Position numbers and translations under genes: made by a program
Shown here: piece after piece, positions 10,454 through 21,988 of the stretch
Layout of the letters: each line of letters begins with the position of its first letter
Numbering within the stretch: position 1 is the stretch's first letter
DNA from: Spongospora subterranea f. sp. subterranea
Taxonomy: Eukaryota > Endomyxa: Phytomyxea > Phytomyxea > Plasmodiophorida
NCBI GenBank assembly: GCA_049724395.1
Contig: JAUGWO010000180.1
Location: 1 to 64,000, forward strand
Length of the DNA stretch: 64,000 bases
Direction: 5' to 3'
Notes under the pieces: generated by a model
Seen by the model: the letters and a program-made list of their open reading frames with translations, nothing else
Database searches by the model: none
Told to the model about the DNA's origin: nothing

Positions 10454-12115
10454 TCATTGTATATTAAACTGTCCCGTCAACCTTTCATCTGAGTTAGATT
10501 TTTTACCTCCAACAATAACGTCGTATTGCAACTGTGCAACTCTCAAAGACATCGCGGAACTTGTCGCGATGAACCTCGACATAACTTTCTCACATAACAA
10601 AAACGTGTTCTGTATAGGAAATTGTCAACAACGACTATGATGACAAAAAAAATAGTTGAACGCGCCTCTCTTTGTTTCGATTTATTGGCCCATAAAATGC
10701 AATGCTGAGTATCAACTTTCGCTGGTAATAGACCCTGTCTGATTAGGTAGACGAGATCACGTTCAGTTTGGGGAACGGTCTATGAAAAAAACTAAATTTT
10801 GAATGAGCTAGTGCACAAACGTTCCGCTAACCAGATTGAAGACTTTTGCCATTTTGTTCATGCATATGGATTCGTACGGCGACACATACGACAACATGGC
10901 CGACCGACGGATTGAGTCGATCGCTGCTATGCGAACATTTTCTGAAAACTGAATTAGCCTTCATCAGGGAGGTCAAGGATTGCGTGGGACCTGTTAAATA
11001 AGGATCTGCGAATAAATAGTTGGAAATCATTTGACCGACATGTTCTAGGGCTTGCGAGAATTTCAAGGAACAGAATTCAGAGAGAGCATCACAAGAAAGA
11101 CGGCAAATATCGGGCATCTGTAAACAATGCTTTAGGATTCATGAGTTTCTGAAACCCTCGAACAGTACTTCGATGAACTTCGGGTTATTCATCAGGTCCT
11201 TTCTTAAACGTGCACGGTCGAAACTAGCCATTGCTGACAGAACTGTAAGTCGAGTCAAATCGGCGACAGTAAACAGTTCTGGGTAGTCAGGCAGCTGGTC
11301 AATCTATCAATGCAAGAATTAATGCGGAGAACATTATGGCAAAGCGAACTGACAGATAATAGAATTTTCGCTGCTTCTTGGAAGTGCAATTGATTAATGT
11401 GCGAAAGGGCTAAAATAGCCTTAAGGACTGCCACCTGGGTTGGATAATGATCTGCTTCTAAATTTGTGACAACGTATCAGACGTGAAAATAGAACAGTTG
11501 CAGTACTATTGACCGTTGGATGCGACGAACCGCATGATTTCAGGTTGGACCTTGTGCAATTGGCCCGCATGTACGTTCTCCGTAACGATGGCCAGCATTA
11601 GCGACACCTTCTCGGCAGGATCGATTACCAATTCCCTGAGTGAAGACAGGCGCGTCATGGCTGCATTGTGGTTGCCGCCCACATGAGAATGTAGGCGCGC
11701 GATTGAAACTATCGCCGACTAATATTTGTTTGAGAAAATCAAATTTTGGGAATGCATTACCAATACCTGTATTTTACTTCCATTTTGAGACGCTTTGCAT
11801 TCCTGCAAATTTCGCTCTGCTTGGCTAAGACGCTGAGCAAATTTTGTGTCAGCATCCTCTCGCCACTGACAATTCTCCTGTAATTGGTGAGGACGTTAAA
11901 CAAAATTATGGCGACCGCAGCCGATTTACAGGATTGGGTGGAATGTCGATTTTTTGCAACAACGACGTGTTAAGCGTATTCGACTTCAGATAGTTGATGA
12001 AATACTGTCGCACCCCCGTGTTCTCGGGATCAGACCCGACCAGGCTGCTCAGGCGTATTATCAGCGCCGGCCCCGAATAGGATTCGGTCAGATGGCCGAT
12101 GATGTGATCCGTCAT
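10454..12115 (-). CDS. CSN1: COP9 signalosome subunit 1 (CSN1/GPS1)
   Basis: A multi-exon gene encoding the PCI-domain subunit of the COP9 signalosome, which removes NEDD8 from cullins. The N-terminal exon (12115-11906) starts MTDHIIGHLTESYSG. Later exons give TPR-like helices (AEKVSLMLAIVTENVHAGQ, HYPTQVAVLKAILALSHI). The PCI part follows: LFTVADLTRLTVLSAMASFD, then RRSAMLSYVSPYESICMNKM. That matches the diagnostic RALIQYFSPYxSxDMxKMA of CSN1. The winged-helix segment TERDLVYLIRQGLLPAKVD comes next. The reading ends at GQFNIQ and a stop at 10454. The alternative, the RPN7 proteasome subunit, is less likely because of the YVSPY block. Internal splice sites are approximate. Confidence 0.82.
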
Positions 12116-12385
12116 GTTCCTGAATATTAGCGATTAGTGACCCGGATCTCGGTCTTCGTTATCAGTGTCCTAATATACACAGTACAGCCAAAGTGTCCCC
12201 GTTTATCGCCAAACAAGACCGCCGAGTGGAATATAGCGCCATCTGTAGGGGCACTCGGCTGTGGGAGAACACGTTCACTGAAAACATCGCCGCGAGACTG
12301 TGAGCCCCGAATATCTCACCGCTCCAGTTTTGTAGAGAAAAAAATTCTGGATTAAAACACTCTGCGAAAACTCGGCCGTGATGTT

Positions 12386-13088
12386 TTATTTAAATTCAGC
12401 ACATGTTGTCGTGAGTTTATGACGAAGGAATTCTGTTATCTGCTGGTGAAAAACAAAGGTGAATAAATCAACGAAGGTCCTGTTCTGAGTATTGGTAAGT
12501 TGGATATCCCGGTTTTCTCTAAACGAAGCAGGATAGAGATCGATTTTGCTTTCATCTGCGGTATTCTGCTGTAAAGTTTCGCAGGAGGTGATCCCGGTCA
12601 TCGCCGGATCTTCACGTGAGGATCAGCCAGACGTTCAAGACACTGCTACCAGAACCCTGTTTTACGACATCCGCGATTGTTGGCCTGGAACTGGGAACCG
12701 GGGCGGTTCGTTGCGTCTCGGTTCTGGCAATACCAGAACTACAGCTCGTTCCCGTGCACCCACACCGAACGGCAGACACACCTCAGGGAGACGGACGTGG
12801 CGTGTAGCTCGCCTGACGATTGACACAAGCCGGTCTGGGAGCTCAGACCCGCACAAGACATTGAATGGCGTTTCCCGACTCTCAGCGCCGGCTGTCCTTG
12901 CTGCCGTCCCCCGTTCGAGGTCCAGTACGGCCGAGTGCGGTCGAGGGATTTGGGGATCTCGCCCGAGTGTTCGCCCTGCCATCTAAGGAACCACCCCCTG
13001 GCAGGCGGGTCAGGGTGTTTTGTGGTCGTGTTCGGGGTCTGTGCGTTGGACCGTCCCCGACAGACTTGGAAACTAGTGACGTACTGTA
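12386..13088. other. GC-rich unassigned interval
   Basis: Between CSN1 and the phosphodiesterase. Bases about 12640-13060 are clearly richer in G and C than the flanks and carry competing open frames on both strands: plus 12546-12986, minus 12982-12662 and minus 12601-12386. None shows a recognisable domain. It could be a fast-evolving small gene, a long 3' UTR or a non-coding RNA. Confidence 0.3.
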
Positions 13089-16000
13089 TTAAGATACTTC
13101 TGCTTCTTTATCGCTAGCGGCCTGCGTCTTGATCGCCTCCCACGCCACCTTGTTCGCGTGCATGTTGTCCATGGCCACGGTCAGCTCGGGGACGAAATCG
13201 TGCATCGCCTTCCACACGGGCCTAACCACGTAGTTGATGAAGTTGATCTGCAGACTCGCTAGCGCTTCCGGTGTCGTGTTCAACATGAACGCCGCGTAGG
13301 GAATGTTCAACTCCTTCTCCTTCAGCGCCTGGGTCCCGTTCCAGACTCAACGACCCAACGGCGCTATGTCAATTTCACCACCAACCTGTTGATAGAACTC
13401 TTGCTGGATGCACTTGGCCCATTTCATGCTCATCTCCACCGGCAGAACCGGGTTCCCGATATCGCTGCAATGGAGGATGTTGTTGACCAGCATTTGCCTA
13501 TCGCCGCTGTTGTCGCGATTGATTTTGCTGTTCGAGTTGATCTGCGGCCCAGTCGTTCAGAACAGGAAAAGCGTCGTCGCAAAAACACAGACTGACCTTG
13601 TTCGTTAGCGATTCCAACATCGATTTGTGGAAACTCATGTCGGTATGGAGAATCGCTTCGACTATCGACTTCCTGAGCTCCTGTCGATGTTGCCGAGTCA
13701 GGTTCGCCATGATATCCGTCTCGCTGTTGCGGAGCAGCTGGCAGAGCGTGGCGGCGTGATGATTCTCCAGCACCGACAGATCGTTATACCGAATCGACAG
13801 CTCGTGCTCCCTGCGTTCGGGCAAACACAACGCACATTCAGGGGGTCGGCCAAACCCATCCTAGCGCCATGTTGGGATTACGTGTTGATGAGGAAGTCAT
13901 TGTTCATGCCGGGATGGCCCGCATCATGACCGATCGCCCCCGTGATCAGCGCCAGAATGTCGTTCCCGGTTAGCATATCCTTCACCGACGTCGTCGTCAC
14001 GAACAAGAAGCACATGTGTGATACGGAAAACGCATGGCGAAAGTTGTGGTACGGGTTGTCCTTGTACAGCTTCCGGATTTCCACCAAGAAATTCCTCAAC
14101 GCAGTTCGAGGGATCTTGAAGGTCTCCGTCAACTCCAGTATGTCGAACATATTCTCACAAAGACCTATATTCGACGATCGGTTGGAATCGTCCGATGGAG
14201 ATGGCGGAAATCTGGGACAACAGCAACCTAAAAGTTCGTCGGACGTGTGGCTGAACGAGTCGAACTCCCAATCGCAGAGCTTGTTGGAGGAGGATTTCAG
14301 CGAGGTCAACGGCCATTCAATCGTGCTATCGACTGATAGCGTGTGCCTGAAAACCGGGGAAACGGTCTGAACATCCATCGCGGGCGCTCGAATTTGGGTC
14401 TGGGGTCCCCTCTTACTTCTTCGTGTTCCCGCCAATGAACTGGCTGATGTAGTCCTTCATGTGAGACCGATTACCGTCCATGTCCATCGCTTGCTGGAAC
14501 GAGCTCTCCTGCGCCTTCCGCTGCAGGGCGCTGGACACTTCCCGCGCCAGCGTCTGTGGTGGTTGTCGGCCAACCGGCCGTTCATCATCGATCAACAGCG
14601 CACACAACAATGCCACACACACCACCGTCATTACCTGCATTATCTCCAGATCGCTGTCTTCGAATTGCACCTGATGTTCCGTACAGGGAATGCGATCGCA
14701 TAATGTGCAAAACTTATTGATGCATTGAATAACGGCAACGGGTTTCCCCCGAAAATCGGTCACCTAACGCCCCGAAAAAAAGAAAAAAACAGTCACAACA
14801 TATATACGGTTTCAGTTTTTCGCCAGCTCAACGGACAGGAATACAGAGAATCGTCCGGGTCTGGTAGTTGCTTTGGCGGTCGAACGCCGCACTGAATCGA
14901 TCGTCTTTATAGGCGTCGATGATGTTGAGCGACTGACCGGATTCGGCAACGGACCCGGCGATACCTACACAATGGAATCACACGATCGGCGGTCAACGTC
15001 GTCGTCGTTTCGCGGGTCGTCACCTGTTCCAACGGGGACCCGAAATCCCGATGCCGACGCGTCCTTCGACACTTTGAACCAGAGCTCGTTGGTCGACGGA
15101 TCGATCATGAACAGCGATACGCGATCGCAACGGATTACGCGATACGATGCGGCGATAACCTGAACAGGCGCTGAGCGCGCGTTGATTCCCATCGACCGCG
15201 ATCGATCCACTCACTTTCGAGATGATCTCGTCGATATCCTCGTTCCTGTGAACGGTTTTCACGATCTCCATCACCGCCTCGTTCCTCTCTTGTCGCCTTC
15301 TGTCTTCCTGGAACCTGTTGGCGATAACATGATCAGGGACGGGATCGGACAGGGCGCGTTCCGTCAAACGGCGTTTACTTGAGGGTGGTGGTGAGAATCA
15401 GGGCGGCCTGCTTGGCGATCTGCTGCAGGATCAGCTCGTCGGTCCCGCTGAACGACTCGTTGCGCTTGTTGAAGCACTGGATCACGCCCAGGATCGAGTC
15501 GTTCGACTCGTCCAGGATCGGGGCGATCAGCATCGACCGCACCGTGATCGACCCGAACTCGCACGGCAGAATTCCTGTTTTCGCGACGGTTCATGAAATC
15601 GCTGAACGACGGTCGTCCCCAGAAAAAACCCAGTCCCGACCGTATAGCTGAGAGTTGTCGTCGACGAAGTTGGCGTTGATGATCCCGGGATTCTGCACGA
15701 GTTTGCCAACACACCCCTCGCCCCGCTTCATGTTGAACCCTTTCCCTATCGACAAACACACGGTCAACATCTTCATGGGGCGATCGTCGTCGTTCGTTTT
15801 TGTTGTTGCCAATTCGTCATCACCATGATCGCTGCCCAAACACTCGATAATGTTCCGCTTCTTATCATAGAGATAGATATGAACCAGCTCCGAATCCAGA
15901 ATATCGTACGTGATGTTCTCAATCTTGGCCAGCGCCCCTCTAGGAGCGGCGACGACAACATTCATCACACAAGTTGAACGGGGGATCCGTTAGCGACAAC

Positions 16001-16969
16001 GCCTCACCTGGTCTCGGTATGGCGTCCGATATCCTGTGGAATGGAAACCATCTTCTGGTACAATCGCAGAACCTGTTCCCAGAAAATGACTCCTCCGAAC
16101 AATTCTCCAACATTGCTCGGGCGAACCTTGAACAGTTGGCGGAAAACCCCAGTTTTGTTGGCCATGTGATTGTAGCTGAGGAAGCGGATGAACATCGATT
16201 CGGTGAGTGTTCCCCTCAACATTCGTGTCGAGATGTAATCGAAGATCTCCTCCATATTCGGGTGGATCCCCTCATCGTCGTTCGCCTCCCACAGCGACGC
16301 CGTCGACGACACCGAGTTGGTTCGCTCCTTGATCAGCCTGGGCGATGGCGCCTCGCTATGGGCGGGGGTCGTCGGCAGGATTTTATCCAGATCCCTAGGA
16401 CTGTCCTGGAACAGATCCGTTATCATCGCCTCTAGATCGACCGCCTTTTGTTCAAAAGGGGGCGATGTTCAGCCAATGGACTGTGTTGGCGCCACGTGTT
16501 TTTGACACACTAACCGAGTCCTTCCGCGACGTCTCCTTGAGGTTGGCGATCTCGACCCGCTGGACCTCGACCTGGCGTCGCAGCTCGGCCACGCGCGACT
16601 CCTCCTCGGCCAGGCGGATCCGCGAGATAACCTCGTCGGGCGACATGGCGTCGTCGTGGAGCGCGAGCGCCGATCTGAACGCGAGGGCGTCGTGGCCGGC
16701 GCCGGCCGGCGACGAGTTGACCGAACCACGATTGGTCGGATACGAGTCAGCGTTGCTGGAATTCAACGACGTGCGCCCTTTGCTGGGTTTCTGGGTCAGG
16801 TCGGTGAGCGATTGCAGACGCGACTTGTAGGTCTGGCATTCTTGGAGGGCGGTGCTCAGCTTACGACGTAATACCTGGGACAAAAACGGGGGTTCGTTGG
16901 TGGTTTGGGGACGAGATGGGCAATGGGGGATATACGATCGGGGGAAATTACCTCAACTTCACTGGTCAT
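13089..16969 (-). CDS. GAF-domain 3',5'-cyclic nucleotide phosphodiesterase
   Basis: A multi-exon class I cyclic-nucleotide phosphodiesterase. A short first exon, 16969-16952, encodes MTSEVE and joins VLRRKLSTALQECQTY, which is predicted coiled coil. A linker with helical segments follows, then at least one GAF domain (about 15968-15590, LVHIYLYDKKRNIIECLG, GEGCVGKLVQNPG). A second GAF is likely around 15370-14900 (RVSLFMIDPSTNELWF). The catalytic HD domain is C-terminal. It shows PYHNFRHAFSVSHMC (HNxxH), GAIGHDAGHPGMNNDFL (HDxxHPG), VYNDLSVLENHHAATLC, and ILHCSDIGNPVLP with the later metal-binding Asp. All metal ligands look present. It hydrolyses cAMP and/or cGMP; specificity cannot be read here. 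The final residues are SDKEAEVS. The gene is more GC-rich than its surroundings. Confidence 0.85.
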
Positions 16970-17005
16970 TCCTCTCCGCTCTGGACCTATCTGGGAAAGG
17001 CGGGC

Positions 17006-17400
17006 CTAATAACAACCCAACATGTACCAGGAGCGATCCCGATTACATCGTACAGATTCCGTCCCTAAATCCCCTCGAACACACCACACCCATCGTCGGT
17101 CGGGGCGGGACACACAACGATAGAGGAGGGGGAAGGGCGACGGTAAGAGCGGGTCGGGCGATGGGCCGATGAGATTGACCATCGACATACAAACTAGAAT
17201 GGTGTCGAGATCATGGTGTGATCGGCGGACGATGGAAGAGCCCATTCCAGCGACCATCAAGAACGCCCGACCTGTTTTCAATCGTCCCTTGAACGACATG
17301 TTCGTCGCGGTCGTACACGAGAAAAAATCGTCAGATCGGACCAACAACTTCTTCAACCACATCAACGATAAGCGATTCTAACAGTGATCTTCCTGGATTT
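17006..17400. other. Possible small gene upstream of the phosphodiesterase
   Basis: Two overlapping frames compete. A minus frame (17365-17006) starts MMWLKKLLVRSDDFFSC. A plus frame (17169-17381) ends SDRTNNFFNHINDKRF. Neither matches a family I know. The region may simply be the promoter and 5' region of the phosphodiesterase. Confidence 0.2.
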
Positions 17401-17475
17401 TACTATATTCGGACACGAAATTCCAATACCATTAATATTGTAGTTTCGAGTGGCCGACTGGACCCTGACAATCAA

Positions 17476-18079
17476 TGGATGATGCCGTTGTGATTCACGT
17501 CGCCATCCCATTGTGCCAGAACAGGCCTCATCTCACGCTTTCCGCGCGTATCGCTCCGTTTTGGCTCCTAAACCGGACCCCCAACACGGCTCCGTTGCCC
17601 ATGATTTCACCGAAGCGATCCCGGTTTGGTGCCGGCGGATCGAGCTCCGAAAACATCCCGCCCCTTTGATAGACGCCATATGGGATCGCTTGGGCTCAAC
17701 AAACTGGAATAAATGGGCAAAACTCATGTCAAATCTTCAATATCGTGAAGTTTTCAACAACTTGGGCCGACCATGCGTCACTCCCTGTTCTAACAATTTG
17801 AGGAAACTTCATGAAACACGTCCTGGACAGATAAACCTGTTGAATATTACAGAACTGACATAACAAATGGCGGATGGAAATATAAACCAATCGCTGGAAG
17901 AAATAGAGCGAATTTACAATTTTTGTTGTCAGTCAACAGCTAACGCCAATAACGTAACAGGGTCATCGCACACACCCCAGTCAGACGGAGAGTCCGGGGA
18001 CGATTGGCGCTACATCGTCTGCGGTGTTGCAGCCAGTAGTGCCAGAGGGTTGGGTCTTGTGGCCCCTCCTCCTCCTTGA
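17476..18079 (+). CDS. Hypothetical protein(s)
   Basis: An open stretch at about 17513-17863 encodes residues such as IPVWCRRIELRKHPAPLIDA and LRKLHETRPGQINLLNITEL. A second frame at 17867-18079 begins MADGNINQSLEEIERIYNF and ends in a Pro run. They may be two exons of one gene or separate small genes. No domain recognised. The stop lies only 25 bp before the SerRS start codon. Confidence 0.35.
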
Positions 18080-18103
18080 CCTGGATCATTTGGGGATCAC
18101 GAC

Positions 18104-19900
18104 ATGTCGCGACTTGCCAGGGATTATGTGGCCAAAGCGGCCGGCATGCTCCAGGTCGGCGTCAGACCCCAACTGGATATACCACGTCTGACGACACACG
18201 CCGACGTCATCGCCCGAAACTGCCAACAACGCAAAGTCGTCGGCGTGGATTCTGAACGCCTTGTCGGTCTGGCGAAAGAGCATTCGGCTATGATTACCGC
18301 CAGGCAATTAGCCGAGAAAGAACGCAATCTACAAATGCAGAATTTCCGATCTGAAACCGGGTTTGTGACGGAATATTCGCTGGTGCAATCAATTTCATCT
18401 ACAATTTCACATTTTCTCTTGAGGTTTTCAGCTTTGATGCGTTATCGTGTCCCGACGTGGACGAAATTGCGAATTAACGATATTGGCGTATTAGGAGTGA
18501 GGTCAGGAAGGATGCCAGAGATCTGAAGCGGCACATTCAGGAACTTCGGGGGCTTGAGCAGCGAGTCGGCAATCTGCTGCTCGAAGAATGTTTCAAGGTC
18601 CCGAACTGGTCACACCCCGATGCGCCCGTCGGAGATGAATCAAAGGCCAGACTCGTGAAAACGCTCGGTCAACGGCGCGCGTTTGAGCCGAACCTATCCC
18701 CCTTGTCCCATGTGGAACTAGGCGAAAAGTTAGACTGGTTCGATTTCCAGTCGGCGTCAGCGTCATGGTAGGAAAGGGCACTTCCCCAGATTCCGAAACT
18801 GATTCGATTCTTAGCGGAAGCCGATCCGTTTTTTTGAGAAATGAGGCCGTTTTGCTCGAGCAAGCGTTGATCAATTGGACCATCAAGGTATTTTTCCGGA
18901 ATCTAGTAATCGCTGGTCGAAAACTAATCGTCGTTGTCAAGAAATGTGTTGATCGAGGATGGACCGCGATCAGTCCCCCATCGTTAATCTATTATCACGC
19001 GTTGGAGCGATGCGGGTTCTCGCCAAAGTCGCTTGACGTTGAGCCCCCGTTATTCCGCATTGAAGATTCCGATTTGTGTCTTTCCGGTACGTCTGAGGTA
19101 CCGTTGGCGATGACGCTATACGACAAGATAATCGGTCGGGCGAGGAACGACCCGCAACCCGTCCGACCCATCAAACTGACATGATTGTGCCCACAGATCC
19201 TCGCGAATTACCAATCCGATATGTTGGCGTCAATGCATGCTTCCGTACTGAACTTGGACGGGGGGCGGCAACCAGAGGCCTATATCGCTTACATCAGTTC
19301 AACAAAGTGGAACTGTTCGGTGCATGTGAGCTCAACAACGGTGAGGAACTGCACATGGAAATCGTTAATATCCAGGTGAGTTTTTTTGTCGCCACGTCCG
19401 CTCTCGCGCTTGTCATTAGAAGAAAATGACGTATCTCGGTTTGTGTTTTCTGCCAGATTGATATTTGCAAAGCGCTTGGAATACATGCTCGGCTGTTGGA
19501 CATGCCCACCGAAGAGCTTGGCGCCTCAGCCTATCGCAAGTTCGACATGGAGGCGTGGATGCCGGGACGTGGGCGAGATTCGTACGGGGAGATCATGAGC
19601 GCGTCCAACTGTACCGACTACCAAAGCAGACGCCTCAACGCCCGCATCAAACATCCATTTCAAGAGCGTCGGTTCCTTGCGACGGTCAACGGTACCGCCT
19701 GTGCTGTACCGAGAATGATTATCGCAATAATGGAGCAATTTCAGGTATTTTTCTCATTCCGAATTCCAAATGATTTGTTTTCCTAATGCGTTGTATTTCA
19801 GACGGAATCCGGAATCGTTATTCCTGAAAGTTTACAGCCGTATATGGGAGGCGTAAGCCTGATTCCGTTCAAGGAGGGGTCAGGAACCGGCGCTCAATGA
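18104..19900 (+). CDS. SARS2: Seryl-tRNA synthetase, organellar type
   Basis: A class II synthetase charging tRNA-Ser. The N-terminal coiled-coil arm is visible ([18 protein letters not shown], then [20 protein letters not shown]). Motif 2 is clear, [20 protein letters not shown] followed by QFNKVELFG. Motif 3 reads [19 protein letters not shown], with the conserved Arg, and the end is [29 protein letters not shown] is the active-site loop. Several short introns interrupt the gene, for example after NIQ at about 19374. The N-terminus starts [19 protein letters not shown], basic and amphipathic, which fits a mitochondrial presequence. The sequence is of bacterial/mitochondrial type, so targeting to mitochondria is inferred. 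Confidence 0.88.
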
Positions 19901-20051
19901 ATAATCGGCTGTCTCATTGTTTAATATCACGTTGTTCTCTAATATATAAATATCTCCCTCAGGACGCATGCCGTGTCGAGTTTACTCAAACAATGTCATT
20001 TGGCAATTCGGACCAGTTTTTGAAACCGTATTCCCGAACCAGTGACGACAG

Positions 20052-21621
20052 ATGGGTTTACACAGTGTTCTAGTGGTAATTTTGATTGTTCAGGGTTATG
20101 CCCATGACGCTGGGCAATTCGATCAGGATCATCGAATGCAGGTGCTCCAGGTTGATACAACGGCCGACGCATCGTCACCATCGTCGGCTTGCGGCAAACA
20201 GCTGGCCGCCTATAGCTCGACGTGCACCATCGCCGCCGACGACCCCTCCTGTAATGGCGCCACGAGCTGTCGCCCCAAGAAGGATCGCCTATTCCTAGCC
20301 GTTGCCAGCGCCTGCACCGCCGCTGAAGATGCCGATGCATTACGCCAAACGGCTGACGACCACGGTGCAGGCTCGGTAGCTACCCGTTCCAATAATTTCA
20401 TGAGCTAATCGTTCTCAATATCGGTTCAGGGACGATGTTTGCGACAGAATAACATGTATTGCTACACCAATGGGCAAAAAATGTTGGCGGATGCGGTGGC
20501 CAATTCAACGTCTGATTCCGATTTTGAGTCCCGTATTGGACGAATCTGTTCAAGCCCAGCAAGCTGTGCAGGAAGAGCATTGGCGTTGAGCACCGACCCA
20601 ACCGAGCGATACGCCTGCAAAGCCAGCAGCGGCGGTGGCAGCAAATGGTGTGCCAAGGAGCTCCAGGACCTGAAGGCGGCGCTGAACGGCAAGGACGGCG
20701 CCCTGGCGTCCGTCGCCCCGCTGTGCAGCTCGTGCAGCCGGCGATACGGCTACCTGCCCAGGGACAAGATCGACACGTTCTGCCAGATGAGCCGGGGCGA
20801 ATACTGTGGCGATAAACTCGTGAGGTCGTTCAACATGACGGGAACGTTACAGGGCACATCTCCTTGCCGGAACATGGACACGTCCAGGCCAGGGTTTGTG
20901 TGTCCGGTTTTGTCGATTCCAAAACCGCTGACATTCGTTGGTTTAGGTCCTGTACGGATGAATGCCGAGATTTCCTGACCGGCGTCGTGGCCGACGCCGG
21001 ATGCTGTCTGGGAACGGCGTTCCAGAACTCGATGGCGGCGTCGTCGGGGACGACGGCGGCGGCCGCGTTGGCCAGCCAGCTGCAGTACTATAAGGACGAT
21101 TGTGGGGTGGCGATACCCGATGCATGCGAGAGCGGCCAGACCGCGACAACGGTGACGTTTGTCTTGATGATCACGAACCTGGCGAATGCCAGAGCACACG
21201 TGTCGACGTTGTGTTCGGCGATACAGATGGAGGTGAGCGATTGGTTTCAGGTTGCACCGAGTGATGTTGGCTGTTTGCTTCTACAAAATACGTTCGGGTC
21301 GTTCCAGATCAACTTTGCCACGAGCAAAGGAGACGTCAAGGTATGGTGTAGAGATGCGATCAAATAGGGTTCGGGTGATGTTGTTCAGCGAATGGTTTTC
21401 AGGGAGATCAGCAATATTTACAGCAAAGAAGCACGGACGGGCTATTATCAGTTCCATTGATAACCAGCAACCTGTGGGCGGATTCGACAACAGACCCAAC
21501 GGTGACGGTGGCAGGATTGTCGGTCGACGATGCTCATACGGCACCCAAGAGCGCGGCCGCCAACCAATCTGGCGACATGTTCATCCTGCTCGCCATGATC
21601 GCCATAAATTACCTATTGTGA
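20052..21621 (+). CDS. Secreted cysteine-rich protein, probable GPI anchor
   Basis: The first exon starts MGLHSVLVVILIVQGYA, a clear signal peptide. It is followed by modules with many regularly spaced cysteines: CGKQLAAYSSTCTIAADDPSC, NNMYCYTNGQKMLADAV, CSSPASCAGRAL, CSSCSRRYGYLPRDKID, CTDECRDFLTGVVADAGCC. After an intron at about 21341-21402 the last exon is Ser/Thr-rich. It ends SGDMFILLAMIAINYLL and a stop at 21619-21621, a short hydrophobic tail typical of GPI attachment. The segment QVAPSDVGCLLLQNTFGSFQ with following residues resembles a SEA/ferredoxin-like strand pair. The likely location is the cell surface or wall. Family not recognised; function unknown. Confidence 0.72.
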
Positions 21622-21988
21622 TCGATCGTTAATGCCGTCTGGGGGTCCTCTGTCGGACACCACATTATCTGTCATGTCCCTGAGTGGTTTGGTTCCAGTA
21701 CAGCAGCGCCACCCGCCTGGCACAATATATCCACGGGAGTGATCTCACTGGATCACGCACCGTTGCAATAAGTGTAAACGGTTCTCATATATAGAAATAG
21801 CCGATTCTCGCTCGGGTCCTGATCCGATCATAATTTCCGAAAATCATCATTTTTTGAAAACCATATTCTGCTTTTTGTGCGTTCTTCCAGTGAAGAGCGA
21901 AAGAAAAAAAAATCATCCGGAGTCCGTGGCGGACTTACCCGCGTCACTGACAAGCGCGGGTCACATTTTCCCAATATTCTCTGTAATC

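Noticed and set aside
12570-12600. Sequence resembling the 3' end of bacterial 16S rRNA (GGATCACCTCCTGC on the minus strand)
   Set aside because: Only a short chance match; no rRNA sequence around it.
17006-17365. Minus frame as an N-terminal exon of the phosphodiesterase
   Set aside because: A short exon with ATG (MTSEVE, 16969-16952) splices cleanly to the coiled-coil exon, so an upstream exon is not needed.
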